39,970 nt of DNA from Clostridia bacterium (GCA_029101305.1 JAQXQS010000163.1:1-39970), one strand, 5' to 3'. Shown: positions 15,240-24,640, numbered from the stretch's first letter. Notes: generated by a model not told the origin, from the letters alone. Translations and numbers: made by a program.

Positions 15240-18125
15240 ATGGAGAAGAAAGCCAAAAAGCGAATGGGCAACAAAGCCTTTGCAGGAATCTGGGGAACCG
15301 TTCTTGCAATCCTTCTGATCGCGGTTCTGGTTGGTAACTATTTCGCAATGAAATATACCACAATCATTACCCGTTCACTTGGACACACAACAACAAAGGT
15401 TACCACCACAGGTGATGGAAGTGGTGACAATGAGTACTTTAAAAGTGATTATGCCAGCCATGATGAACTGGTAGATCACGAGACCGAATTCAGCAAACAG
15501 CTGGTAGCAGAGGGTATCGTCCTTATGAGAAACCAGGACAATGTACTGCCTCTGGAAAGCGGCAAAAAGATCAGTCTTTTCGGACTTGGTTCTGCGAAAT
15601 TTGTATACAGCGGACTTGGTTCTGGAGCCATTGATACCACAAAAACAACCAGCCTGAAGGACGCACTTGAGGCAGAAGGCTTCCAGGTAAACCCAGATCT
15701 GTATTCTGTCTATGAGAAATCTGAGTCCCGTGTAGGAAAAGAGGAAGATCCATCTACTTATCTGGATTCCGTAGCAGATTCTGTAAAAGAATACAATGAT
15801 GCTGCAATTGTGGTAATCTCCAGAAACGGAGCAGAGGCACAGGATCTTACCGAAGATCAGCTCTCTCTTTCTGACGCAGAAATGTCACTTGTCAAATATG
15901 CAAACGATAATTTCGACGATGTAATCGTAATGCTGAATACAGCAAATGCCATCGAAATGGGATGGTCTGATTCCAGATTTTTCCCGAATATTAAAGGCTG
16001 CATGTGGGTTGGATATCCAGGACAGGAAGGTATCACTTCTATCGCAAAAGCACTGACAGGAGAGGTAAATCCATCCGGACGTCTGGTTGATACCTATGCA
16101 TATGATGCAATGAGCGCACCGGCAACTCAGATCTTTGAGTATGGTGAATGGACAAACACAAACAACGAAGAAAACGGTCCGAAGAACGCTTATACCGTAT
16201 ATGGTGAAAGCATTTATGTAGGATACCGTTACTATGAAACTCGTTATGAGGACACTGTCCTTGGACAGGGAAATGCTTCCACAGCAGACAGTGAATATGA
16301 TTATACCAAACAGGTTCAGTACCCGTTTGGATATGGAATTTCCTATACACAGTTTGGTTACAGTGACTTCTCCCTGACAGAAAACGGAGACAATTTCACT
16401 GCACAGGTAACCGTTACAAACAACGGTAATGTAGCTGGAAAAGATGTTGTTGAGGTTTATTTCCAGTCTCCATACACCGATTATGACAGAGAAAATCTGG
16501 TTGAAAAATCAGCTGTTGAGCTTTGCGGATTTACAAAAACAGGTGAGATCGCACCTGGAGAAAGCGAGACAGTAAGCGTAGATATTCCAAAAGAAACTCT
16601 TCGCGCATATGATTATAAGAATGCAAAAACTTACATTGTAGATGATGGTACATACTATTTTGCAATCGGTGATGACTGCCATCAGGCACTGAACAATATT
16701 CTTGCTGCAAAAGGTTACACAACTGCAGACGGCATGGATGCAGAGGGAGATGATTCCCTAGTTGGAACTTACGAGCAGAAAGAATTTGACAACACAACCT
16801 ATGCAAAAGATGCCACAACAGGCAATGAGATCACAAATCAGTTTGATTATGGAAACATTCAGACTTATGACGATTCATATGTATATCTGACCAGAAATGA
16901 CTGGACAGGAACATGGCCGACCATTTACGGCGAGCCAGGAGAAAAAGGCAGATACAATGCGGAAGCAACCGATGAATTCGTACAGTTAAGCCAGAATAAC
17001 ATTTATCAGGATGATCCGAACGCAGAGATGCCGACAACCGGTTCCGGTGATAACATCAACCTGATCACCATGCGTGGAAAAGATTATGATGACGAAGGCT
17101 GGGATGCAATCCTGGACTGCCTGACTGTAGATGAGATGGTAGAAATGGTTCGTCTTGGTGGATGGCAGACAATGGCAATCGACAGCATCAGCAAGCCAAT
17201 GTCCAGTGACCAGGATGGCCCTGCAGGTATTTCCGGTGAGCTGATCATGAGTGATGTAGACTGCATGGGATATCCAAATCAGGAACTTCTTGCAGCCACA
17301 TGGAACAAAGATCTGGCACTTGAATTTGGTAAATGTATCGGTGAGGACGGACTTTCTGTAAATGTACAGGGCTGGTATGCACCTGGTGCAGGAACCCACA
17401 GAACACCGCTTGGCGGACGTAACTTCGAGTATTATTCTGAGGATACTTACCTTGCAGGGGCAATGTGTGCAAACGAAGTTTCCGGTGCACAGAGTAAGGG
17501 AATGTACTGCTATCTGAAGCATCTGGTACTGAATGACCAGGAACAGAGACGTTATGGTATTTCTACATTTACTACTGAGCAGGCACTTCGTGAGCTGTAT
17601 CTGACACCATTTGAAATGGCTGTAAAGGATGCTGACTGCCATGGTATGATGGCTGCATTCAACGGTATCGGCGGTATCTGGTGCGGTGCAAGCAAAGAAC
17701 TGATCACCAATGTCCTTGGAAATGAGTGGGGCTTCCACGGTATTATCGTAACCGACTACGCTTCTGCAAACGACGGTTATATGTTCATTGATGCAGGTCT
17801 TCAGGCAGGAACTGACCTGTGGCTGAATACAGATTCCGATGTTTATAAAATGGGAGATGTATCTGGCAATGCAACCTTAGTAACAGCTCTTCGAAATGCT
17901 TCCCATGACATTCTTTACACAGTTGTAAACAGCTCTGCAATGAATGGAATCGATGAGAATGTGGTAGTTAAGAAAGTGCTTCCACTGTGGCAGTACTGGC
18001 TGATCGCATTTGATGTAGTGATGGCTGTGATCATCATCGGCAGTGTGCTTCTGGTAATCAGAAGATGCAGGAAAAAAAACGCGGTTGTGATCGTAGTGGA
18101 AGAAGAAAAAACAGAAAATAAATAG
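15240..18125 (+). CDS. Membrane-anchored GH3 glycoside hydrolase 2, circularly permuted
   Basis: 961 residues, with aaaaaggagagg before ATG 15240. It has the same reversed plan as GH3-1: membrane anchor (~14-36), GH3 sandwich domain (~60-300, EGIVLMRNQDNVLPL), fibronectin-III-like domain (~360-487), TIM-barrel domain (~620-900) with nucleophile Asp839 in GIIVTDYAS, then a C-terminal helix (~920-941) and a basic/acidic tail. Catalytic motifs such as the LKHLVLNDQE segment are intact. It is a diverged paralogue of GH3-1 rather than a recent copy and lacks the downstream four-helix partner. It lies between pair 2 and a strong terminator, as a single-gene unit. Confidence 0.9.
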   Translation: MEKKAKKRMGNKAFAGIWGTVLAILLIAVLVGNYFAMKYTTIITRSLGHTTTKVTTTGDGSGDNEYFKSDYASHDELVDHETEFSKQLVAEGIVLMRNQDNVLPLESGKKISLFGLGSAKFVYSGLGSGAIDTTKTTSLKDALEAEGFQVNPDLYSVYEKSESRVGKEEDPSTYLDSVADSVKEYNDAAIVVISRNGAEAQDLTEDQLSLSDAEMSLVKYANDNFDDVIVMLNTANAIEMGWSDSRFFPNIKGCMWVGYPGQEGITSIAKALTGEVNPSGRLVDTYAYDAMSAPATQIFEYGEWTNTNNEENGPKNAYTVYGESIYVGYRYYETRYEDTVLGQGNASTADSEYDYTKQVQYPFGYGISYTQFGYSDFSLTENGDNFTAQVTVTNNGNVAGKDVVEVYFQSPYTDYDRENLVEKSAVELCGFTKTGEIAPGESETVSVDIPKETLRAYDYKNAKTYIVDDGTYYFAIGDDCHQALNNILAAKGYTTADGMDAEGDDSLVGTYEQKEFDNTTYAKDATTGNEITNQFDYGNIQTYDDSYVYLTRNDWTGTWPTIYGEPGEKGRYNAEATDEFVQLSQNNIYQDDPNAEMPTTGSGDNINLITMRGKDYDDEGWDAILDCLTVDEMVEMVRLGGWQTMAIDSISKPMSSDQDGPAGISGELIMSDVDCMGYPNQELLAATWNKDLALEFGKCIGEDGLSVNVQGWYAPGAGTHRTPLGGRNFEYYSEDTYLAGAMCANEVSGAQSKGMYCYLKHLVLNDQEQRRYGISTFTTEQALRELYLTPFEMAVKDADCHGMMAAFNGIGGIWCGASKELITNVLGNEWGFHGIIVTDYASANDGYMFIDAGLQAGTDLWLNTDSDVYKMGDVSGNATLVTALRNASHDILYTVVNSSAMNGIDENVVVKKVLPLWQYWLIAFDVVMAVIIIGSVLLVIRRCRKKNAVVIVVEEEKTENK

Positions 18126-18141
18126 GTTTTCAGATTTAAGA

Positions 18142-18178
18142 GAGGCGCTTTCCCAGTGAAATGGGGAGGCGCCTTTTA
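18142..18178 (+). terminator. Terminator after GH3-2
   Basis: gaggcgctttccc (18142-18154) pairs with ggggaggcgcc (18163-18173), followed by tttt. Confidence 0.78.
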
Positions 18179-18232
18179 GACATTCCAAGCCAATTTTCGA
18201 CATTTGGGTATATAAAAAGATATGAGTAATCA

Positions 18233-18317
18233 CGAAAACTGACAAATTAAAAAGTCAGTTTCGAACCATAAAATAGTCATAATTGGTTAACTTGAGAGAA
18301 AAATCATGTGTTATGAT
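18233..18317 (+). promoter_or_regulatory. DUF1593 gene promoter with class A direct repeats and an overlapping inverted repeat
   Basis: GTCAGTTTCG (18254-18263) and GTCATAATTG (18276-18285) are 22 bp apart. The second differs by one base from the GH3-1 and GH106 box. Exactly 26 bases on is the extended -10 TGT-TATGAT (18309-18317). The first box is also the right arm of an inverted repeat with cgaaaactgac (18233-18243). Confidence 0.68.
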
Positions 18318-18371
18318 TCATACAGAAATAGAAAATATTCTTGAAGTTTGTAATCATGGAAAAGGAGAATT

Positions 18372-19988
18372 ATGGCTATGAAGAAAAGAATAATGGCACT
18401 GGCTTTAATCGGCGTTATGGTGTTTGGCACAGCTGCACAGGTACAGGCTGGAAGAATCGTAAAGCCAATAGATGAACAGCTGGCTGAAAGAGAGGTGCTT
18501 ACAACTCCGCAGGAGAAACGCATCCGTCTTGGTGAGGATGGGAAACCACGTGTTATCATCACCTCAGACTTGGAAATAGATGACATGAATTCCTTTATTC
18601 ACCAGAGCCTGTTTTTTAACGAGATTGATCTGGCTGGAATCGTTGTATCCGGATCCTTCTGTCACTTTACCGGAGACGGGGAACATACCCAGAAAGAAGT
18701 AAACGACCATATCCAGAACCGCGAAGAAGGAGCCCTGGATATGAAAGAATTCCGTGCCCAGCCACTGGACTGGCTTTCCAATCTCTGGAATAATGAGTAT
18801 GCAGAAGCATATGAATATCTTTCCCAGAATGCGGAAGGATATCCTACACCGGATTATCTGACCAGCATTACCAAGATTGGAAATGTGCAGTTTGAAGGAG
18901 ATGTAAGAGAAGATACAGAAGGTTCCAACCTGATCAAAGAAGCGATTCTGGATGATGATGAAAGAAACCTTTTCATCCTTAACTGGGGCGGATTTAATAC
19001 GGTAGCAAGAGCATTACTCTCCATTTATGAGGAATATTCTGAGACAGACCAGTGGGATGAAATTTACCAGAAGGTATGTGATAAAGTTCTGATCAGCGGA
19101 AATGGACAGGATTTCACATTTGATGATTATATTGCAGATAAATACCCGGATCTTGTACTGGCACATGGTAACTGCGGGTATGCCGGATATTCCACTGCAA
19201 TTAACGGACAGGCAGATGCTTTGTATACTTTCCAGGCAGACTGGCTGAAAGAGAATATCAAATTTGACCATGGTTCTTTGATGGGCTTATATAAACTGGT
19301 AAATGATGGACAGCATCTTGAAAATGAAGAAGACAGATTCCAATTTGGTGAAACCAATACCGTATATGATAAAGAATACAACGACTATGATTTTATCGCA
19401 GAGGGAGACAGCAGCAGTATTATCGGCCTGTATTCCTGCGGACTCCGTGGATTTGAAAATGGTGCATTCGGAAGCTATGGCGGAAGATATTCTTATACAA
19501 AAGCAAATGGTGAAGATGCAGGTTATCTGTCTACTTTATCTGGCGGCGTAGTTCCTACCCAGTATGTAAATCCGGAGACAAACAATATCGAGAAATACAA
19601 TCCGTTTTTACTGGATTTCCAGCTTGAGTGGGCAGCACGTGCTGACTGGTGTGTAAATACTTACGAAAATTGCAATCATGCCCCAGTTGTAGAAATGGAA
19701 GAAAAAGACTTCACTGCAGCACCAGGAGAGACAGTTTCCTTCGCTGCAACCGTATCTGATCCGGATGGGGATGATTGCACAGCTGTGTGGACAACAGAGC
19801 CAACTGGCGGTGTATATAGTGGAAAAGATGAAACTATTTACAACTGGACCCAGGACAGTGCGGAAGGTTCTTTCACAATTCCAGAAGATGCAGCTTCCGG
19901 TGACTGCTTCTGCCTCACACTGAAGGTTCAGGACAATGCGGATGCGGTAATGACAAGATATGCGCAGGTTATGGTTACCGTAGCTTAA
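18372..19988 (+). CDS. Secreted DUF1593 / Sde182-like nucleoside-hydrolase-fold protein
   Basis: 538 residues. aaaggag (18361-18367) can serve ATG 18372 or 18378. A signal peptide ends near VQA (residue ~26). The nucleoside-hydrolase-like domain begins with VIITSDLEIDDMNSF (Asp66, Asp70, Asp71), which corresponds to the metal-binding Asp cluster of the fold, and runs to ~430. A C-terminal immunoglobulin-like domain with an SDPDGDD motif covers ~435-538, as in the family named after the cellulose-binding protein Sde_0182. The enzymatic role of this family is not settled. The context suggests glycoside or nucleoside-like bond cleavage on plant material. It has its own class A promoter and a terminator. 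Confidence 0.82.
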   Translation: MAMKKRIMALALIGVMVFGTAAQVQAGRIVKPIDEQLAEREVLTTPQEKRIRLGEDGKPRVIITSDLEIDDMNSFIHQSLFFNEIDLAGIVVSGSFCHFTGDGEHTQKEVNDHIQNREEGALDMKEFRAQPLDWLSNLWNNEYAEAYEYLSQNAEGYPTPDYLTSITKIGNVQFEGDVREDTEGSNLIKEAILDDDERNLFILNWGGFNTVARALLSIYEEYSETDQWDEIYQKVCDKVLISGNGQDFTFDDYIADKYPDLVLAHGNCGYAGYSTAINGQADALYTFQADWLKENIKFDHGSLMGLYKLVNDGQHLENEEDRFQFGETNTVYDKEYNDYDFIAEGDSSSIIGLYSCGLRGFENGAFGSYGGRYSYTKANGEDAGYLSTLSGGVVPTQYVNPETNNIEKYNPFLLDFQLEWAARADWCVNTYENCNHAPVVEMEEKDFTAAPGETVSFAATVSDPDGDDCTAVWTTEPTGGVYSGKDETIYNWTQDSAEGSFTIPEDAASGDCFCLTLKVQDNADAVMTRYAQVMVTVA

Positions 19989-20002
19989 TTGAATTTTAGA
20001 AG

Positions 20003-20049
20003 ATAAAAGAGAAATACTTTTCTTTTGAAAGAGGGGTATTTCTCTTTTT
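20003..20049 (+). terminator. Terminator after the DUF1593 gene (copy 1 of a duplicated hairpin)
   Basis: agagaaatac and gtatttctcttttt form the stem. The whole ~47-bp block recurs at 21305-21354 with one inserted A and one G/A change. Confidence 0.8.
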
Positions 20050-20059
20050 AAATTAATAG

Positions 20060-20098
20060 AAATCCAATGATTAGTAATGCAAAACTATTGGATTTTTT
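20060..20098 (+). terminator. Second hairpin upstream of the Rpn gene
   Basis: aaatccaat (20060-20068) and attggatttttt (20087-20098) form a 9-bp stem ending in a T run. Confidence 0.55.
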
Positions 20099-20229
20099 GC
20101 TATTAATGTGATGGTCGAGAAGGTGATATTCCTGAACTGAAAATGTTTCTTGTAATCTAAGTTATGCCATGTTACTATAAATTTGTAAATATCTTTTGAT
20201 CTGTGCCATGTTTTCGATAGGGAGGAACA

Positions 20230-21237
20230 ATGGGAAAAATGATGCAGAACAAAAGAAAAAAAGATACGATCTACCATCCTGAACTGCATACGAAAGATGT
20301 AAACAGCAGAGAAATATTCAAAAATGATAAACTGACCAGTCAGTTTTTGAGAAACTACACAAATATTCCCCTGTTTGCAAATGTGAACCCAGAGGATATT
20401 GAGGATGTATCTAGGAAATATCGGGCGTTTCTGGGTGTCGAATATGAGTCTGATACGATTAAGAAAGTGCATATTCGTCGGCAAGACAGCACTGAGGAAA
20501 GTGAAGTATATGTGATTTCTCTGATTGAGAATAAAAGCGACATTGACTATGATGTTGCAATGCAGCTTCTTAAATATATGACTGTAATTTGGCAGGAATA
20601 TAAAAAGAAACGAGAAAAAGGGAATAAGAATGTCAGTAAACGAAAAAATTTCCGGTATCCTTTGATTGTTCCAATTGTATATTATGAAGGTGCAAAAAAA
20701 TGGACTGCTGATTTTCATTTGAAAAATCGCATAGAATATGCAGAACAGATGGAAAAATACATTCCGGATTTTATGTATCAGGTAGTAAGTGTCAATCAAT
20801 ATACGAATGAAGAACTCAGCAGAAAATGTGATGAAATGGCATTGGTCATGCTGATAAATAAAATACAGACGCCGGAGGATTATGAAGAATTTAGGAAAGT
20901 TTCAGAAGAACTGATTAATTCTATATATGGAAATGCTTCGGAAGAGATAAAGGAAATATATCAAAATATATTATGGTCATTACTAATGAAGATGAATGTG
21001 CCCAGTGAAGAAGCGAGAGAATTAATGGGCGAGATTGGAGGTCGTGGAATGGGATATTTATTTGAAAATATGGAAAAAATGGACATCCAGGCTGAAAGAC
21101 GAAATACACAAAGAGAAAAGATAAGGGCAGATGAGGCTTCTAAGAGAGCAGAAAAGGCAGAAAATGAAAAGAAACAGATGGAACTTGAAATACAGCAACT
21201 AAAGCAAGAACTCGAAAGGATGAAGAAAAAAATCTAA
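20230..21237 (+). CDS. Rpn family recombination-promoting nuclease / putative transposase (PD-(D/E)XK)
   Basis: 335 residues, with agggagg just before ATG 20230. The N-terminal half matches the Rpn/YhgA-like PD-(D/E)XK group, with a candidate active-site Asp75 and the E100-x-K102 motif (SLIENKSDIDYD). A conserved LIVPIVYYEG segment follows at ~165. The C-terminus (~275-335) is a highly charged coiled coil (ERRNTQREKIRADEASKRAE region). Proteins of this family are DNA endonucleases that stimulate recombination and are often in expanded, dispersed copies. Base composition is more AT-rich than the neighbouring hydrolase genes. It is flanked by duplicated terminators and is probably a late arrival unrelated to glycan use. 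Confidence 0.82.
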   Translation: MGKMMQNKRKKDTIYHPELHTKDVNSREIFKNDKLTSQFLRNYTNIPLFANVNPEDIEDVSRKYRAFLGVEYESDTIKKVHIRRQDSTEESEVYVISLIENKSDIDYDVAMQLLKYMTVIWQEYKKKREKGNKNVSKRKNFRYPLIVPIVYYEGAKKWTADFHLKNRIEYAEQMEKYIPDFMYQVVSVNQYTNEELSRKCDEMALVMLINKIQTPEDYEEFRKVSEELINSIYGNASEEIKEIYQNILWSLLMKMNVPSEEARELMGEIGGRGMGYLFENMEKMDIQAERRNTQREKIRADEASKRAEKAENEKKQMELEIQQLKQELERMKKKI

Positions 21238-21304
21238 CTTAATAATTATAGTTTTGATAGGAAACAAAGCAGAGATAAAGATATAAAAATTTGACAGTTA
21301 GAGT

Positions 21305-21354
21305 ATAAAAAGAGAAATACTTTTCTTTTGAAAGAGAGGTATTTCTCTTTTTTT
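21305..21354 (+). terminator. Terminator after the Rpn gene (copy 2 of the duplicated hairpin)
   Basis: The sequence is almost identical to 20003-20049, in the same orientation. The stem agagaaatac/gtatttctct is followed by a run of T. Confidence 0.8.
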
Positions 21355-21357
21355 AGT

Positions 21358-21421
21358 TTACGCTGAAAAAGTGCAAGGTTATGCAAAATGCATTGCGGGT
21401 ATTCGCTTTTTTAGATAAATT
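21358..21421 (+). promoter_or_regulatory. Tandem alpha/beta-hydrolase promoter with class B direct repeats
   Basis: TTACGCTGA (21358-21366) and TTATGCAAA (21379-21387) have an exact 21-bp period. TAAATT (21416-21421) starts 37 bases after the second box start. The same boxes and the same 37-base register occur at 31990-32053 upstream of another alpha/beta-hydrolase gene. The block caaggttatgcaa is also shared (12 of 13) with 32006-32018. Confidence 0.62.
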
Positions 21422-21529
21422 TTATACATAATATTTAAAGATGTCAGCGACAAATTAAGTTTTGTTCGCAACATTATTTAATAAGGAGAATGCTACAAAT
21501 AAAACTGGGGAATGAAAAGGAGAGGGCAA

Positions 21530-23197
21530 ATGAAAAGAAAACTGGTTATTTTACTGGCAGCAGCGATGCTGGCACAAACAGGAGTGAGTGCACTTCCGGT
21601 ATGGGGCGAAAGTGCAGAAGCAACAACAGAAAATGAAGATTATCGCCTTATCAGTGAGGAGGGTGCTGTAATCCAAGGTGATGGCTATAGTATGGAAATT
21701 GCCTGGTGTGGTGAGGCAGGAAAAAGAGCGTTCGGACGCATTTATTATCCGGCCGATTTTGACTCCACAAAACAGTATACAACTGTGGTATTAAACCACG
21801 GTGGCGGTGTAAATGCAGATTTCTGGGATAAATGCTATGCACCAGAGTTGGCTAAGCAGGGATATGTCTGCTATACGTTTGACTGCCGCAGCGCGACAGA
21901 AGGTGGACGCGGTGTTTTCAGTGATCCTACAGAGGATGGAGTGGCAACAGTTGCGACTTATTCAGAAGATCTAAATGCAGCTATGGACCTTATGGAAAGC
22001 AAAGAGTTTGTAGATAAAAGCCACTTATATCTGATGGGACAGAGTATGGGCGGTGTTACGGTACAGAATGTGGCTGCGGCAAGAAATGATGAGATTGCCG
22101 GTATGATTGTTTTATATGGAAGTATTTCTGATGATAATAAAGACATGCTTCCAGACTATGAAAGTGTAAAAAAGAATCCGTATCACAATGGTGAAGTCTT
22201 ATTTGTCCAGGGCGCACAGGATGCATCCCTTCCAGTTGACAGAACACTTGAAAATATGAATTGGTATGAAACAAGTTCCATCGTGTACATAAATACGGCG
22301 TTTCATGGATTCGGCGTACAATCTGACCGCCCTGCCAATATCTGCATTGAAAATGTAATAGATTATTTGAAACGTACAGAAAATGCCAGTGATGAAATGC
22401 CGTCATTACCGAGCATTTCCACAGAGGAAGATCTTCTGGCAGATGAAGAGGGTTACACTGCATCTGGAGAAAAATATTCTTTCACAGTTCACTATTGCGG
22501 AGAAGAAGGTTCCAAAGTATTTGGAAGAATGTATTACCCGGCTGATTTTGACGAGACCAAAACCTATCCGGCATTGATCGTATGCCACGGTGGGAATGGA
22601 AATGCAGACAGCCAGGATAAGGTGTATTGTCCCACACTGGCAGAAGCAGGATATATCTGTTATGCCATTGACTGCAGAAGTGAAGCAAGCGGTGGAAGAG
22701 GAAGCTATGGAGACCCTACAGAAAGTGGAACAGCAGATGTAGCGTCTTATTCCAGAGATGTGAAATCAGCACTGGATTATGTAGAAAGTCTCGGCTATGT
22801 GAATAAAGACAGCATCTATCTTATGGGTGGCAGTATGGGAGGTGCTACCTGCCAGGTAGTTGCATCCCAGCGTGCAGATGAAATTGCAGGCTTGATTATT
22901 TTATCCGGAAGTCTTGGAGATGACATGGGAACTTCCATGTATCCGGATTATGAGGAAATCAAAGCCAATCCGTACGATGGGGAAGTCCTTTTTGTGCAAG
23001 GCCTTGATGACCAGCAGTGCATTCTTTCCCGTACTCTTGAAAATATGGAATGGTATCCAAACAGTTCCCTTACTGCAATTAGCGGAATGGGGCATGGATA
23101 CGGCTATCAGATGGATAGACCGGCAGTGATGACCATGGACAATGTGAAAGAGTTTCTTTACAGGACAGTGAATCATATTGGGGAGAAGCAGGAATGA
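21530..23197 (+). CDS. Secreted protein with two fused alpha/beta-hydrolase domains
   Basis: ATG 21530 is preferred over the in-frame ATG 21512 because an aaggagaggg site lies between them and a signal peptide (MKRKLVILLAAAMLAQ) follows. 555 residues hold two homologous domains. Domain 1 (~45-285) has nucleophile Ser172 in LMGQSMGG, an acid Asp in VQGAQDASLP and a His in AFHGFG. Domain 2 (~305-550) has Ser435 in LMGGSMGG, VQGLDDQQ and GMGHGYG. Both triads look complete, so both halves may be active. The domains are most like dienelactone-hydrolase or S9-type esterases. Acyl or feruloyl esterase action on plant polysaccharide is the inferred role. Internal duplication followed by fusion is the simplest origin. 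Confidence 0.85.
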   Translation: MKRKLVILLAAAMLAQTGVSALPVWGESAEATTENEDYRLISEEGAVIQGDGYSMEIAWCGEAGKRAFGRIYYPADFDSTKQYTTVVLNHGGGVNADFWDKCYAPELAKQGYVCYTFDCRSATEGGRGVFSDPTEDGVATVATYSEDLNAAMDLMESKEFVDKSHLYLMGQSMGGVTVQNVAAARNDEIAGMIVLYGSISDDNKDMLPDYESVKKNPYHNGEVLFVQGAQDASLPVDRTLENMNWYETSSIVYINTAFHGFGVQSDRPANICIENVIDYLKRTENASDEMPSLPSISTEEDLLADEEGYTASGEKYSFTVHYCGEEGSKVFGRMYYPADFDETKTYPALIVCHGGNGNADSQDKVYCPTLAEAGYICYAIDCRSEASGGRGSYGDPTESGTADVASYSRDVKSALDYVESLGYVNKDSIYLMGGSMGGATCQVVASQRADEIAGLIILSGSLGDDMGTSMYPDYEEIKANPYDGEVLFVQGLDDQQCILSRTLENMEWYPNSSLTAISGMGHGYGYQMDRPAVMTMDNVKEFLYRTVNHIGEKQE

Positions 23198-23212
23198 GAA
23201 AGTGAACTGTAG

Positions 23213-23251
23213 GCGGTGTCGCAAGAAAATGCCATTGTGATGCCGCTTTTT
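23213..23251 (+). terminator. Terminator between the hydrolase genes
   Basis: gcggtgtcgcaa (23213-23224) pairs with ttgtgatgccgc (23235-23246), including some G-T pairs, and is followed by ttttt. A second weaker hairpin (ggaga/tctcc, ~23269-23294) lies before the next start. Confidence 0.65.
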
Positions 23252-23325
23252 GCACAAAGGAGATTCTTGGAGATGCCCCCGAAAGGTCGTCTCCATTTTG
23301 CTAATATTATTTTGGGAGTTTTGAA

Positions 23326-24303
23326 ATGAAGAAAAAAGTATTGATGATATTATTAACGACAGTGTTGATTTTCGGTTATACAACTCTGCCGGCAATGGCA
23401 GAGTCCCAGGAAGCAGAAAATACAGAATCAGCGGATGCGGAAGCAGAATCTGACCCATCCCTGGAAGAGGGATACACAGAAGAGAATGATGGATGCACAT
23501 CTGTAGTTGCCTGGGCAAAAAACGGAGAGAATGACATCTATGGAAAATTTTATTATCCGGCAGATTATGAGGAAGGAAAAACATATCCGGTTGTGATTAT
23601 GAGCCACGGCGGTTCAGTAACCCACGAATTTTATGAAAAAGCCCAGTGGACAAATTATGTGACTGGTCTGGGATATATCTGTTATGCCTATGATTTTTGT
23701 GGCGGTTCGGACCAGAGCAAAAGCAGTATGACAACCGAAGAAATGTCCTGCCTTACTGAAAAAAGCGACCTGAATGCAGTCCTTGATTTTGTGGAAAGCC
23801 AGCGCTTCTGTGACCAGCAGCAGATCTTTCTTATGGGACAAAGCTTTGGTGGTTTTGTTACAGGAATTACGGCACCGGAAAGACAGGATGAGATTGTTGG
23901 TGTGATGCTTCTTTATCCGGCGCTTAGTGTGGTAGATGTACTGCATGAGCAATATCCGACGAAAGAAGATTTACCTACAGGTGAAGAAGAATCAGAGAAC
24001 TTCGGAACCAAAGTAGGAGCGCAGTATTATACGGATATGTATGATATTGATGTGATGGGAACGTTGGGGCAGTATGAAGGAGATGTGCTGATTATTCATG
24101 GAGTAAATGATCAGACAATTCCTTATACCTATTCTGTCCAGGCAATTGAGGAAGCTTATCAGAATTCATCCTCAGAGCTTGTGCTGATTGGTGGAAAACA
24201 GTCTGTACATGCATTTGAAGTGTTTAATGAAGATGGCAGAGCAGAAGCGCAGGAGGCTGTGGGCGATTATTTGTCCAGACATAAAAATTCAGCAGGAGAG
24301 TAA
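23326..24303 (+). CDS. Secreted single-domain alpha/beta hydrolase
   Basis: 325 residues, with a gggag site 8 bases before ATG 23326. A signal peptide ends near AMA-ES, and an acidic spacer (~24-50, rich in Glu/Ala) follows. The catalytic Ser173 lies in LMGQSFGG, the acid Asp in IHGVNDQTIP and a candidate His in SVHAFEV. Its closest relative in the window is the protein at 32157, which has the same signal, acidic spacer and domain layout. An extended -10-like TGC-TAATAT is present at 23299-23307, but no direct-repeat operator was found. The substrate is unknown. An esterase acting on the same glycan as its neighbours is inferred. Confidence 0.82.
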   Translation: MKKKVLMILLTTVLIFGYTTLPAMAESQEAENTESADAEAESDPSLEEGYTEENDGCTSVVAWAKNGENDIYGKFYYPADYEEGKTYPVVIMSHGGSVTHEFYEKAQWTNYVTGLGYICYAYDFCGGSDQSKSSMTTEEMSCLTEKSDLNAVLDFVESQRFCDQQQIFLMGQSFGGFVTGITAPERQDEIVGVMLLYPALSVVDVLHEQYPTKEDLPTGEEESENFGTKVGAQYYTDMYDIDVMGTLGQYEGDVLIIHGVNDQTIPYTYSVQAIEEAYQNSSSELVLIGGKQSVHAFEVFNEDGRAEAQEAVGDYLSRHKNSAGE

Positions 24304-24386
24304 GACAATAATGTTTCAAAAATTGATGCAAAGCTAATGCCTGATGCGGAATATGTTAAGATTAATAAGGCTGTATGAGTGTGGCT

Positions 24387-24429
24387 AAAATTTATAGCTA
24401 TAGCAATATAGTAAAAATTCATAGCTATA
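24387..24429 (+). repeat. Two 16-bp direct repeats with palindromic core upstream of GH78
   Basis: aaaatttatagctata (24387-24402) and aaaattcatagctata (24414-24429) match at 15 of 16 positions, 27 bp apart. Each contains the palindrome tatagctata or atagctat. They lie about 75 bases upstream of the candidate -10, a possible operator pair. Confidence 0.45.
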
Positions 24430-24447
24430 TTTGAATTGGAAATTCAA

Positions 24448-24510
24448 TTTACGTACAAATATATGCACTTTGCGTTTGAAACATTATTTTTACTGTGAAA
24501 ATGCTACAAT
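24448..24510 (+). promoter_or_regulatory. GH78 promoter with candidate 21-bp-spaced repeats
   Basis: TTTACGTACA (24448-24457) and TTTGCGTTTG (24469-24478) match at 6 of 10 positions with a 21-bp period. Exactly 26 bases later is the extended -10 TGC-TACAAT (24502-24510). The geometry is the same as for class A promoters but the box is different and weaker. The remaining 130-base leader shows nothing else. Confidence 0.45.
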
Positions 24511-24640
24511 GTATTTTAGTAAAGTGAGAAAATTACGAAAGTGATTGACGAACTGCAGCCTATATGATGAAAGAAAAGGCATAGAGTATTTTATTGCAGG
24601 TGTTTCCTGCGAGCTATTACGAATCAAGGAGGAGAAATTC

